From: Hyphomonas neptunium ATCC 15444
GTDB lineage: Bacteria; Pseudomonadota; Alphaproteobacteria; Caulobacterales; Hyphomonadaceae
Assembly: GCF_000013025.1 (NCBI RefSeq)
Contig: NC_008358.1
Span: forward strand, 558,001-622,000
Direction of reading: 5' to 3'
Length of the DNA: 64,000 bases
Shown here piece after piece: positions 32,148 to 40,540 of the stretch; position 1 is the first letter of the stretch; the number at the start of each line of letters is the position of its first letter. The translations under genes and the position numbers were made by a program. A model generated the notes under the pieces. It was not told where the DNA came from. It saw only the letters and a list, made by a program, of their open reading frames with translations, and searched no databases.

Positions 32148-33074
32148 ATGCCCATGACCAAGCCCCCATTCCAGACCACCGATTTCACCGCCAGTTTCCA
32201 GATTCAGGACCGGCCGATCCGCGGCCGTGTCGTGCGTATGGGCGAAGAGAGCATCACGCCCATTCTGGCCCGGCACGATTATCCGGAAAACCTCGCCCGT
32301 ATCCTGGGCGAGGCTGTCGCGCTGGCCGCGCTCGTCGGCTCGTCGCTGAAGTTTGAAGGCCGCATCCTCGTTCAGGCAGAAGGGGATGGCCCGGTGCGCA
32401 TGCTGGTGGGCGAATACACCACCAGCGGCGGCGTGCGTGGCTATGCCCGCTATGATGAAGCCGGCTGGGCCAATATCGAGCGCCTCAACAAGGGCAAGCC
32501 GCCCCACATGCCCCAGCTGTTTGGCCCTTCCGGCCGGCTGGGCCTGATCATGGTGCACGATAACCCCGACATTCAGCCCTATCAGGGCATCGTGCCGCTC
32601 AACAAAGGCACGCTCGCCCAGTGCGCCGAGGATTACTACGCCATGTCCGAGCAGGTGCCCTCGCGCATCCGCCTCTGTGTTGAGCCAACCGGCAACGGAG
32701 AATGGACCTGTGGCGGGATGATGATCCAGCGCATCGCCGGGGATGAAAAGCGCGGCGACACCACCGAAGCCTGGCGCGAGGCCGAAGCCCTCTTCGGCAC
32801 GCTGACGCAAGGCGAGCTGATCGACCCGGAGCTGCCGGTTACCGATCTGCTCTTCCGCCTGTTCCATGAACAGGGGGTGCGCCTGGAAGAAAGCCGCATC
32901 GTGGACGACCGTTGCACCTGCAATGAGGAACGCCTCCTGCAAACCCTGCGCGGGATGCCCGACGAGTCCCTGCGCGATCTGGTCGAGCCCGATGGCACCC
33001 TTGCCATCGATTGCCAGTTTTGCGGCCGCCACTATACGCTCCCCATCGAGAGCGTGACCGGCCCGGTCAACTGA
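32148..33074 (+). CDS. hslO: Redox-regulated chaperone Hsp33
   Basis: Holdase activated by oxidative unfolding. The 308 residues have the N-terminal core (GRVVRMGEES, RILGEAVALAALVGSSLKFEG) and the zinc-thiolate switch at the C-terminus, CTC...CQFC, with the four cysteines in the expected C-x-C/C-x2-C spacing. Two starts are possible (32148, 32154); the second is better spaced from AAGGGA. The argF-hslO neighbourhood is common in alphaproteobacteria. A strong bidirectional terminator follows. Confidence 0.95.
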   Translation: MPMTKPPFQTTDFTASFQIQDRPIRGRVVRMGEESITPILARHDYPENLARILGEAVALAALVGSSLKFEGRILVQAEGDGPVRMLVGEYTTSGGVRGYARYDEAGWANIERLNKGKPPHMPQLFGPSGRLGLIMVHDNPDIQPYQGIVPLNKGTLAQCAEDYYAMSEQVPSRIRLCVEPTGNGEWTCGGMMIQRIAGDEKRGDTTEAWREAEALFGTLTQGELIDPELPVTDLLFRLFHEQGVRLEESRIVDDRCTCNEERLLQTLRGMPDESLRDLVEPDGTLAIDCQFCGRHYTLPIESVTGPVN

Positions 33075-33093
33075 CACACAAGCTCTAAATAAA

Positions 33094-33128
33094 ACGGGCG
33101 CGGGATGGTCAAACCGTCCCGCGCCCGT
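33094..33128. terminator. Bidirectional terminator between hslO and an SDR gene
   Basis: ACGGGCGCGGGA pairs perfectly with TCCCGCGCCCGT (12 bp, 11-base loop). On plus it is followed by TGTCATTTT; on minus by TTTTATTT. It serves hslO and the convergent SDR gene. Confidence 0.85.
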
Positions 33129-33138
33129 TGTCATTTTG

Positions 33139-33207
33139 TGTCCAGAACTGTCTGGAAGTGTCCTGATCTGTCCCGGTTTGTCCGGCCTGTGTCCGGTCAG
33201 TGTCCGG
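33139..33207. repeat. Seven TGTCC-type units phased at 10-11 bp
   Basis: TGTCC (once TGTCT) begins at 33139, 33149, 33159, 33169, 33179, 33190 and 33201, each usually followed by a G-containing pair such as GG or AG. The period is one DNA helical turn, so all copies face the same side. It lies in the short non-coding gap between the hslO terminator and the 3' end of the SDR gene. The bases between units differ, so this is not a simple recent tandem duplication. Confidence 0.75.
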
Positions 33208-33216
33208 CTCGCGACC

Positions 33217-34119
33217 CTAGACGGTGCGCTTGGCGCGGTCCTTGGCGTTGGTTGCTTCGATGGCCTCGCGGGCCGCGACCCACTGCTCATCGCCCCAGGC
33301 CGTCAGCATGCTGAAATTGCCGCCCGAAGCGTTGTACATCGCGCCATCAATGGCAATCGTCTGGCCATTCACATATTCGGCCCCCGGCGCCATCAGGAAG
33401 GTGGCGAGGTTGACCAGCTCATGCATCTCGCCGACGCGGCCCATCGGATTGGTCACGCCGCGGTCCATCCGCTCGGCGCCCTCTGCGTCCGGCGACAGGC
33501 GCTTGGACATGCCTTCGGTCGGGAAAGGCCCCGGCGCAATCGCATTGAAGCGCAGGCCATGACGGCCCCACTCGATGGCGAGGGACTGGGTCATCACATT
33601 GACGCCCGCTTTCGACATGGCAGAGGGCACCACAAACGGCCCGCCATTCCACACCCAGGTCGTCAGGATCGAGCAGACATTGCCGCGCCGCTTTTCCGCA
33701 ATCCAGCGCTTGCCGATGTCGTGCGTCATGTAGAACGTGCCGCGGAACACGATGTTGGAAATCGCGTCAAAGCCCCGGATCGTCAGGTCTTCCGTGCGCG
33801 AAATGAAGTTACCGGCCGCGTTGTTGATCAGGCCCGTCAGCGGGCCATGCTTCGACCAGATAGTATCGTTCATCTCGGTGATCGCTTCGGCCACGCGGAT
33901 GTCGCAGGCATGGGGCACAACCTTGCCGCCATGCTTGGCCATCAGTTCCTTGGCGGTCTCTTCCAGCACGCCGCCCCGGCGGCCGCAGATGTGCACCTCG
34001 GCGCCCAGTTTCAGAAAGCCCTCGGCCATTTCCTTGCCCAGGCCCGTGCCGCCGCCGGTCACCAGAATCCGCTCATCCTTCATCAGGCCGTCGCGGAACA
34101 TCAGTTTCGATATGTCCAT
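33217..34119 (-). CDS. SDR-family oxidoreductase, 2,4-dienoyl-CoA reductase-like
   Basis: Short-chain dehydrogenase of 300 residues. The cofactor loop TGGGTGLGKE is at residues 21-30 and NNAAGNFI is present. The segment PFVVPSAMSKAGVNVM aligns with the PSAxAKAG serine/lysine motif of dienoyl-CoA reductases, and APGPFPTEG follows. The usual catalytic tyrosine is not found at its expected place (TTWVWNGG). Peroxisomal-type dienoyl reductases also lack it. The likely role is reduction of 2,4-dienoyl-CoA in unsaturated fatty-acid oxidation. The ATG is preceded by GGGAGGAAAG. Confidence 0.82.
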   Translation of the reverse strand: MDISKLMFRDGLMKDERILVTGGGTGLGKEMAEGFLKLGAEVHICGRRGGVLEETAKELMAKHGGKVVPHACDIRVAEAITEMNDTIWSKHGPLTGLINNAAGNFISRTEDLTIRGFDAISNIVFRGTFYMTHDIGKRWIAEKRRGNVCSILTTWVWNGGPFVVPSAMSKAGVNVMTQSLAIEWGRHGLRFNAIAPGPFPTEGMSKRLSPDAEGAERMDRGVTNPMGRVGEMHELVNLATFLMAPGAEYVNGQTIAIDGAMYNASGGNFSMLTAWGDEQWVAAREAIEATNAKDRAKRTV

Positions 34120-34201
34120 TTTGCTTTCCTCCCTTGTGTCCTTAACAACTGTATAGGCGCCCTGATGCCCCCGCCAGCGGCGACGTCGCGGAAGCCGCCC
34201 G

Positions 34202-34615
34202 TCACTTACGCCAAGGCAGGCTCGCCAGCCGCCAGAGTGTCCAGACAGGTAATACGATCACCGCGCCGGCCAAGGCGGGCTGCCAGAAATTCGCGATGGC
34301 CCAGCCAAGCGCCGCAAACGCCTGGCGCAGCATCGCGCGCAGCGCTTCGACAAAGTTGAAGCTGGGCTCGCTGGCGTCAAAATTCGCCGCCATCAGGAAA
34401 AAGCCGACCACAATGCACAGCGCCAGCAGCTTCAGGCTGCCCCACAGGCCAATGCCGAACAGGCGTTTCAGCAGCGGCCTTTTGGCCGGAGCGGGGGGGC
34501 CGGCTTCGGGCAGGGGCGCAGGGCCGGGCGCGGGTTGAGGCGCCGGTTTGGGCGCCGGGCCAGCTGGCGGGCCAGGCTGCGGATCGGGGCGAGGGGCGTC
34601 AGGCGTGTCGGTCAT
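34202..34615 (-). CDS. Proline-rich two-helix membrane protein (DUF6460-like)
   Basis: 137 residues. Residues 5-45 are a Pro/Ala-rich tract rich in PxP. The rest has two hydrophobic helices (LWGSLKLLALCIVVGFFLMA and ALAGAVIVLPVWTLWRLASL) flanking a segment with FNFVEALRAMLRQAFAALGW. The two-helix arrangement resembles the alphaproteobacterial DUF6460 family, from memory. It lies downstream of two MscS genes on the same strand. Function unknown. Confidence 0.6.
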   Translation of the reverse strand: MTDTPDAPRPDPQPGPPAGPAPKPAPQPAPGPAPLPEAGPPAPAKRPLLKRLFGIGLWGSLKLLALCIVVGFFLMAANFDASEPSFNFVEALRAMLRQAFAALGWAIANFWQPALAGAVIVLPVWTLWRLASLPWRK

Positions 34616-34673
34616 GCAGACATCCTAATCCCCCCGCCCGTTTCCCGATAGGGCCGGGCCGTCAGAGACGGCC

Positions 34674-35507
34674 TTACTCGGCCGCCACCTTCTGCACGAA
34701 TGTGCGGTGCGGATACGGAATGGAAATGCCTTCCCGGTCGAAGGCGGCCTTCACCTTGTGGGTAATGTCGAGGCGTACCGGCCAGTATTCATCCGACGCC
34801 ACCCAGCTGCGCGAGGCGATATCCACCGAACTGTCGCCCAGATTGACCACCCGGACGAATGGCTCCGGGTCTCTCAGGATGCGGGGGTCTTCGTCGATCA
34901 CGGCGCGGATGATGGCGATCGCCTTGTCCATGTCGTCATTGTAATCGATGCCGAAGGTCACATCCACGCGCCGCTGGTCAAAGCCGGAATAGTTCTTGAT
35001 CACATCATCGATGGCCTGGCTGTTGGGTATGATCACCTTGATATTGTCCGGGGTCGCCAGAATGGTCTGGAAGAGGGAAATATCCTTCACCGTGCCGGCG
35101 ACATCGGCTGCCTCGATATAGTCACCCAGCTTGTAGGGCCTGAACACCATGATCATCACGCCCGAGGCAATGTTGCCCAGCGCGCCCTGCATCGAAAGAC
35201 CAATCGCCAGCGTCAGCGCGCCCAGCACCGCCACAAAGCTCGTCGCCTGCACGCCAAACACCTGAAGTGTCGCGATCGCAACCGCCGCAATAATCGCCCA
35301 CTGAACCAGAGACGCAAAGAAGTTCGACAGCGTCACATCAATCTGCGGGTTACGGCTTGCCTGCTTGCGCACCAACCCGCTCAGCCAGCCGGCAATTCGC
35401 AGCCCGACAATCACCAGAACCAGGGCGCCGATCGCCCTCAATCCGAAGGGCAAAAGATAGGGGCCTAAAGTCTCCCAGATGGCCTGGGGGTTCATTGTCT
35501 CGTCCAT
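34674..35507 (-). CDS. Small-conductance mechanosensitive channel (MscS family)
   Basis: 277 residues, the length of E. coli MscS. Three N-terminal membrane segments are followed by the pore-lining TM3 with alternating Gly/Ala (VAVLGALTLAIGLSMQGALG, then NIASGVMIM), and the beta domain FRPYKLGDYIEAADVAGTVKDI. It gates under membrane tension to release solutes on osmotic downshock. It is the second of two adjacent MscS paralogues read in the same direction, 98 bp apart. Starts at 35507 or at the internal Met four codons on. Confidence 0.92.
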   Translation of the reverse strand: MDETMNPQAIWETLGPYLLPFGLRAIGALVLVIVGLRIAGWLSGLVRKQASRNPQIDVTLSNFFASLVQWAIIAAVAIATLQVFGVQATSFVAVLGALTLAIGLSMQGALGNIASGVMIMVFRPYKLGDYIEAADVAGTVKDISLFQTILATPDNIKVIIPNSQAIDDVIKNYSGFDQRRVDVTFGIDYNDDMDKAIAIIRAVIDEDPRILRDPEPFVRVVNLGDSSVDIASRSWVASDEYWPVRLDITHKVKAAFDREGISIPYPHRTFVQKVAAE

Positions 35508-35605
35508 GTCAGTCTCCTTTTGAGGTGAGCCTGCTGTCGTTGGTCAGCATACGGCATTTATGTGTGGCTGCGATCCTTTCCTTGTTGTTGCAGCATTGAA
35601 TGTAT

Positions 35606-36772
35606 TCAGCCGCTGGTATCGCGGCTCGGGGGTGGGGGAAGGTCTTTGGGCGCTTCGGCGCCGGCCTTTTCCGGCTTTTCCATCCGGTATTCGGTCGTCG
35701 TCGGGAAAGGGATCGTGATCCCCGAACTGTCGAAGTTCTGCTTGATGCTCTTTATCAGATCGGCGCGCACCTGGATCATGTCCAGGGTGGGCACCCAGGC
35801 GCGCAGGCGCAGCGTCACCGCCCAGTCGTCCAGCGACTGAACCCCCGCCCAGATCGGCATATAGCTGATGATCTTGGGGTGGGATTCGGCCGCATGGTTG
35901 AGAACTTCCAGTGCCTTGTCGATATCGTCGCCATAGGAAATGCCATACAGCATATCCAGCCGCCGGTAGGGCTGGATCGTATGGTTGATGAGGGGAGAGC
36001 CCCACACCTTGTCATTGGTCAGCGAGACAATCTTGTTATCGATCTGCTTCATCGTCGTGGTGAAGGGGGTGATGTTGGTCACCTCGCCTTCAAGATCGGC
36101 CAGCGTCACATAATCCCCGATCCGGAACGGCCGGAAAATCGCCAGCATCACGCCCGCCGCCACCGCTTTCAGCGTATCCTGCAGCGCCAGGCCGATGGCG
36201 AGGCCGGCTGCGCCCAGCACCGCCGCCAGCGAAGCGGCCGGAAAGCCCAGCTGGATCAGCGCCGTCACGATGGCGATGGCAAAGATCACATATTTGATCA
36301 GCGAGGCGGAGAACGCGATCAGCGTATCATCGGCGCCGGCGTGGGCATGGGCTTTCTCGCCAAACTTCCTCAGCGAGCGGGCAATCATGTTGGCGCCCAT
36401 CAGCGCAAAGAAGAGGATCGCAACCGCCGCCAGTGCGCCGGGCCCGCGTGAATCCACCAGCGTTTCCCAGTCATATCCTGCCAGGCCAAGGGGCAGCGGC
36501 GAGAACAGGATCAGCGCAAACACCCGCGCCACGGAGGCTGTCAGATCCCAGGCCGAGCCATCGAAATCCTTGTCCTTGGGCGTTGCCAGTTTGCCGATGA
36601 AGCGGATGATATGCTTCACGCCCGTCGCCAGCAGCCAGATCAGCAATACCGAGGCTAGCACCAGGCTCCACTGTACCACATGCGGCCAGGCAGTCGCCGC
36701 CCAGGCCGGCCAGGTGGAGGTATCAATATTCAGCAGCGCCAACAGGCGCGAAGTCTCGCTCGGTATGCTCAT
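35606..36772 (-). CDS. Mechanosensitive channel, longer MscS paralogue
   Basis: 388 residues with extra N-terminal membrane helices compared with its neighbour. The TM3 segment LAAVLGAAGLAIGLALQDTL, followed by KAVAAGVMLAIFRPFRIGDYV and a beta domain, is typical of MscS. The C-terminus is Pro-rich (PKDLPPPPSRD). It is read before the shorter paralogue. Its start overlaps the stop of the upstream membrane gene by 4 bp, so the unit is membrane gene, long MscS, short MscS, DUF6460-like. Confidence 0.9.
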   Translation of the reverse strand: MSIPSETSRLLALLNIDTSTWPAWAATAWPHVVQWSLVLASVLLIWLLATGVKHIIRFIGKLATPKDKDFDGSAWDLTASVARVFALILFSPLPLGLAGYDWETLVDSRGPGALAAVAILFFALMGANMIARSLRKFGEKAHAHAGADDTLIAFSASLIKYVIFAIAIVTALIQLGFPAASLAAVLGAAGLAIGLALQDTLKAVAAGVMLAIFRPFRIGDYVTLADLEGEVTNITPFTTTMKQIDNKIVSLTNDKVWGSPLINHTIQPYRRLDMLYGISYGDDIDKALEVLNHAAESHPKIISYMPIWAGVQSLDDWAVTLRLRAWVPTLDMIQVRADLIKSIKQNFDSSGITIPFPTTTEYRMEKPEKAGAEAPKDLPPPPSRDTSG

Positions 36773-37527
36773 GCCGCCCGTTTACCTGCCTTTGCGCCCC
36801 GCGTCAGCCTCAGGGTCAGCAGAAGAATAAGACAGCCAGCGGTAAAATGCCCGATCAGGTGCATGCCCGTCTCCAGCCAGTTGTGAAACGCGATGCCCAG
36901 CAGGCCCCACCCGGCGGCAACGAAATACCAGAGGCTGCCACTGATGCGGCTGGCAAAGATCCAGGCCAGCAGCGCTGCGGTGAGGATGGTTGACCAGAAC
37001 ATCGGCCAGGGGAAATCGGTTGGCTCCAGCCAGGTCAGGCTGCGCACGGTCAGGGGGATCGAGATCGCCGCCGCCACCGAAATCCACCCCGCCAGCAGGC
37101 CGCTGGCCGCGTCGCCCAGATAAACGCTCAGGCTGCGGGTGCCCCGCAACGCCTCTGCCTCGCGCGCCGCCCACCAGGCGCAGACAAGGATCGGTGCCAG
37201 CAACACAAAGTCCAGCGGCTGCGACCCGATCAGCTGCGCGCTCAGCATCCAGATGATGTTGCCCGCCCCGGCCAGCACCAGCGGCAGGCCCAGCGGCGCA
37301 GGCCATTGGTCTGGCCGCCACAGCCCGGCTACGCCCAGCGCGGTATAGGCGGCAAAGATCACGCCCCAGATCGAGAAGAAGGCCGGCAAGGGCTGCTCGG
37401 GCGCGGCGCTCCCCGCGGTTGCATCGCCAATGGGCGTGCCGATGCCAAAGGCAGGCGCCAGCGCCCCGGCCAGCGGCTGGGCGACGCCCAGCAGGAAAAT
37501 CAGGAGCGGAAAAAGCCGATTATTCAT
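36769..37527 (-). CDS. Multi-pass membrane protein, TspO/MBR-related
   Basis: 252 residues, about seven hydrophobic spans, rich in Trp. The segment PAFFSIWGVIFAAYTALGVA and later GWISVAAAISIPLTVRSLTW and WYFVAAGWGLLGIAFHNW are reminiscent of long tryptophan-rich sensory (TspO/MBR-related) proteins. The match is by eye and the core TspO residues cannot be verified. It overlaps the long MscS gene by 4 bp, suggesting coupled translation. Confidence 0.5.
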   Translation of the reverse strand: MNNRLFPLLIFLLGVAQPLAGALAPAFGIGTPIGDATAGSAAPEQPLPAFFSIWGVIFAAYTALGVAGLWRPDQWPAPLGLPLVLAGAGNIIWMLSAQLIGSQPLDFVLLAPILVCAWWAAREAEALRGTRSLSVYLGDAASGLLAGWISVAAAISIPLTVRSLTWLEPTDFPWPMFWSTILTAALLAWIFASRISGSLWYFVAAGWGLLGIAFHNWLETGMHLIGHFTAGCLILLLTLRLTRGAKAGKRAA

Positions 37528-37590
37528 AGGGGTAAAGGCCTGTCATGCTGCCAGACCATATAGCCCCGCAGGCGGCCGCGTCCACCTGTC

Positions 37591-38811
37591 TCAACGGCAG
37601 GCGGCGCCCTCATCTTCGCAGAGCGCCATCACCGACGTCATCCAGCCCGCATAGCCCTGAAGGTTGATATAGCGGCCATTATACTCGCCCTCGCAGAAAT
37701 GCCCGGTCGTCCGGTTCTGTTCGACTACGGAGAGAATGCCCACCACGGTCTTGCTGCCATCGGCCTCGGTCACATAGAGCGGCCCGCCGCTGTCTCCGAT
37801 ACACGGCCCCGCGCCATTCTCGCTGGTCACGGTGATCGCCGCAGGCCCCGCGCTCAGGATCTTCAGGCGCGTCGTCAGCAGCTCGTTGGACAGCTCCCCG
37901 TCAAACCGGGTCAGCCCCCAGCCGGCCATTTCCGCTACCGGGTAGTTCGCCGGTGCCAGCGCCTGGGCCGTTGCGCCAAACCGCGCCACCGGCACATTGG
38001 CAAAGCCTGCCACCTGTTCCTCGCTCAGGCGCACCAGCGCAATGTCATTGGCATAGCCATTGTCCGTCCCCTGATAGCCGGCATGGCACACGGCATAGTC
38101 TGCCGAGGCGCGCTTGGCTTCCGGGCTGCGCAGATTGGCCGCTTCGCCGATCACGCGGATCTCGTCAAACGGCTCGTCAATGCAATGGGCGGCGGTCACA
38201 AACCAGTTGCGCGCCACGCGCACGGCCCCGCAATGCCCGCTCGCCACCACGCCCGTCGGCTCGGCCCGGCGCGGCTCGATCTTCACGATGCCGGGAAAGG
38301 CGCTGAGGCTGGCGGCCAGCGCATTGACCGCTTCGGTGCCCATCACCGGTTCTTCCAGCTCGGTTGCTCCGGCGGCCTTCGCCACGGTCGGGGTGGCCGG
38401 CGCGCCGCTTGGCAGGATGCACCGGCTGGCATTGACGATGCCAAGGGATGTCGCCAGCGCCGCGTCAGGGGGCAAGGCTGCGGTGTCCGCCGCCGGGGCA
38501 GGGGCGCTCTCGTCTTCCGGCATGGCCGTCGCGCCCGCAGCAGGCGTTTCCAGCGGGGCGGCGGGCGCTGGCGCTGCCACGGCTGTTTCTGCGGCGATCC
38601 GCGTGGTTTCGGCGCGCTCGGCTTCGATTTCTTCCGGCGTCGGTTGCAGGTCGGCCTCGGTATAACCGCCTACCGCATCACCGGCGGCGCTGCCTTTAGG
38701 TTCTGCCGAAAGCTCCGGCTCAACCGGGTTCAGCCCCGGCAGCCGCACCTGATCGCAGGCGGCAAGAATGAGGGCTAGGCCGGTCAAGGCCGCAAGATGG
38801 GTGCGTCGCAT
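37591..38811 (-). CDS. Trypsin-like serine protease, lipoprotein
   Basis: Envelope-anchored S1-family protease of 406 residues. The signal MRRTHLAALTGLALILAAC ends in a lipobox cysteine at residue 19. A long Ala/Pro/Glu-rich linker follows. The protease domain has FVTAAHCID (His), NDIALVRLS (Asp) and GDSGGPLYV (Ser). I selected the ATG at 38811 (upstream AGAAGGGGA) because the lipobox follows; the frame is open to 38910. Substrates unknown. It is divergent from the beta-lactamase-fold gene. Confidence 0.88.
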   Translation of the reverse strand: MRRTHLAALTGLALILAACDQVRLPGLNPVEPELSAEPKGSAAGDAVGGYTEADLQPTPEEIEAERAETTRIAAETAVAAPAPAAPLETPAAGATAMPEDESAPAPAADTAALPPDAALATSLGIVNASRCILPSGAPATPTVAKAAGATELEEPVMGTEAVNALAASLSAFPGIVKIEPRRAEPTGVVASGHCGAVRVARNWFVTAAHCIDEPFDEIRVIGEAANLRSPEAKRASADYAVCHAGYQGTDNGYANDIALVRLSEEQVAGFANVPVARFGATAQALAPANYPVAEMAGWGLTRFDGELSNELLTTRLKILSAGPAAITVTSENGAGPCIGDSGGPLYVTEADGSKTVVGILSVVEQNRTTGHFCEGEYNGRYINLQGYAGWMTSVMALCEDEGAACR

Positions 38812-38980
38812 TCCAATGGTCCCCTTCTGAAAGCATCGCGCGCACTCATAAAGGGGCTGGCAGGCGGCGGGGTCAACCGCCCCCGCACCGCCGGGCGGTT
38901 CCGCGCTCAAAACTGCCGCGCCGGGGTTGCCCGTTGCGCGCGCCTGCCTACACTCCGCGCCAGCCTAGGAGATCCCGCTC

Positions 38981-40465
38981 ATGCCCACCTTTCGTGCAGC
39001 CCTCGCGGCGCTGGTCCTGTCGATCCCTCTCGCCCTTCCGGCAACGGCCCAGGAAGGGGGAAATACCGAAGAGGTCCAGCGCGCCCTCGCTGCGGGCTGG
39101 AAAGCCACCTTCACCTGTTCCGGCCTCTTCGTAGCGGGGCAAACCCTGCAGGAGCTCGACCAGAACGAGCTGGCGGGCATTTATCCTGACTATGTCCGCG
39201 ATTACGACCAGCTTCCGCCGGCCACGGTCAATCAGGCCCGCAAGATCGTCTCGGTCGATTATTCCCCGCTGATGCCCCCGCGCATGGCGGCTTACCGCCC
39301 CGGCTATGGCTGCACCCAGCTGCCCATCGGCGCGACCGAAAAAGCCATCGACTTTCTGCCGCGCTTTGCCGCCTGGCCGGAATTCAAGGGTCAGGACCGG
39401 GGCAGCGCCATCGGCTCCAACGTCAAGGTCGAGCTGCGCCTGGAGGAAGCCCAGCGCCTCGAAATGCCCGTCGCCTCCGCCTTCGATGAAATGACCTATG
39501 GCTCGGGCACCCGCACCAGCTCGGTCGTCATCGTCCGCGATGGCCAGGTTGTGGCCGAGCGGTATGCGCGCGGCGTCGAGCATGAAACGCCCCAGCGCAC
39601 CTGGTCTGTAGCAAAATCCATCAGCGCCACGATCATCGGCGCCGCCCGCCGCCAGGGGCTGATCGACATTGACTATCCGGCGGTCATTTCCGCCTGGAAC
39701 AAGGGCGCCGATCCGCGCCGCGAAATCACGATCCGCAACCTGCTGCACATGGCCAGCGGCCTCGACAGCGGCGAAAGCGGCTCGCGCACTGACCGGCTTT
39801 ACTTTGGCGGCGGCCGCGTCGTCGATCAGGCCGCCGGAAATGTGCTGGAGGCCGAGCCCGGCTCCCGCTTCAAATACGCCAACAATGATACCGTCATCGC
39901 CATGCGGGCCTTGCGCGAAGCAATGGCCGACGATGCCCTTTATCACCGCTTCCCGTATGAGGCGGTGCTCCACAAGATCGGCGCCGTGCGCACCACGCTT
40001 GAGATCGACTGGAACGGCGACTTCATCTCCTCCAGCCAGGTCTGGGCCACCGGCCGGGATCTCGCCCGTATCGGCCAGCTCTATCTTCAGGACGGCATGT
40101 GGGGCACCGAACGCCTCCTGCCGGAAGACTGGGTGGAATTCGTCCGCACCCCGGCGCCCGCCCAGCCCGCAGATGCCCTGACGCAGGGCGCAGGCTATGG
40201 CGCGCAATTCTGGCTGATGAACAATGTCGCCGGCGTGCCGCCCGGCACGTTCTACGCGGCGGGTAATCGCGGGCAGTACATTGTCATCATGCCCACGCTG
40301 AACACGGTCGTCGTCCGCCAGGGCTTCGACACGATCGGCGGCGCCCGTTTCGACATTGACCGCTTCGTGCTGGATGTGTCCCGCGCCATCCAGGCCGCGG
40401 ACCAGGACCGCGCTTCAGGCGATCTTGATCTGCGCCGCGCCGCTGAAGCGGAAAACGTCCGCTAG
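38981..40465 (+). CDS. Serine hydrolase, class C beta-lactamase fold
   Basis: Exported 494-residue protein with a signal peptide (residues 1-23, ending ATA). The SxxK nucleophile motif is SVAKSISA. The YxN motif is represented by KYANND, and HKIGAVRTTLEIDWNGDFIS lies nearby. The HxG/KTG third motif is not obvious; AGNRGQYIVIMP near residue 430 is the equivalent strand. The family includes esterases, D-aminopeptidases and carboxypeptidases. Antibiotic hydrolysis should not be assumed. Confidence 0.85.
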   Translation: MPTFRAALAALVLSIPLALPATAQEGGNTEEVQRALAAGWKATFTCSGLFVAGQTLQELDQNELAGIYPDYVRDYDQLPPATVNQARKIVSVDYSPLMPPRMAAYRPGYGCTQLPIGATEKAIDFLPRFAAWPEFKGQDRGSAIGSNVKVELRLEEAQRLEMPVASAFDEMTYGSGTRTSSVVIVRDGQVVAERYARGVEHETPQRTWSVAKSISATIIGAARRQGLIDIDYPAVISAWNKGADPRREITIRNLLHMASGLDSGESGSRTDRLYFGGGRVVDQAAGNVLEAEPGSRFKYANNDTVIAMRALREAMADDALYHRFPYEAVLHKIGAVRTTLEIDWNGDFISSSQVWATGRDLARIGQLYLQDGMWGTERLLPEDWVEFVRTPAPAQPADALTQGAGYGAQFWLMNNVAGVPPGTFYAAGNRGQYIVIMPTLNTVVVRQGFDTIGGARFDIDRFVLDVSRAIQAADQDRASGDLDLRRAAEAENVR

Positions 40466-40505
40466 GCGGCGCCGCGCTCCGCCGTCTGACGATACCGGAA
40501 TCCGG

Positions 40506-40540
40506 CGGCCGCTGATGGATGTCAGCGGCCGTCTGTCTTT
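40506..40540 (+). terminator. Terminator hairpin between convergent genes
   Basis: CGGCCGCTGA (40506-40515), loop TGGATG, TCAGCGGCCG (40522-40531), then TCTGTCTTT. The 3' arm is also the last codons and stop of the convergent minus-strand gene. Confidence 0.6.
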
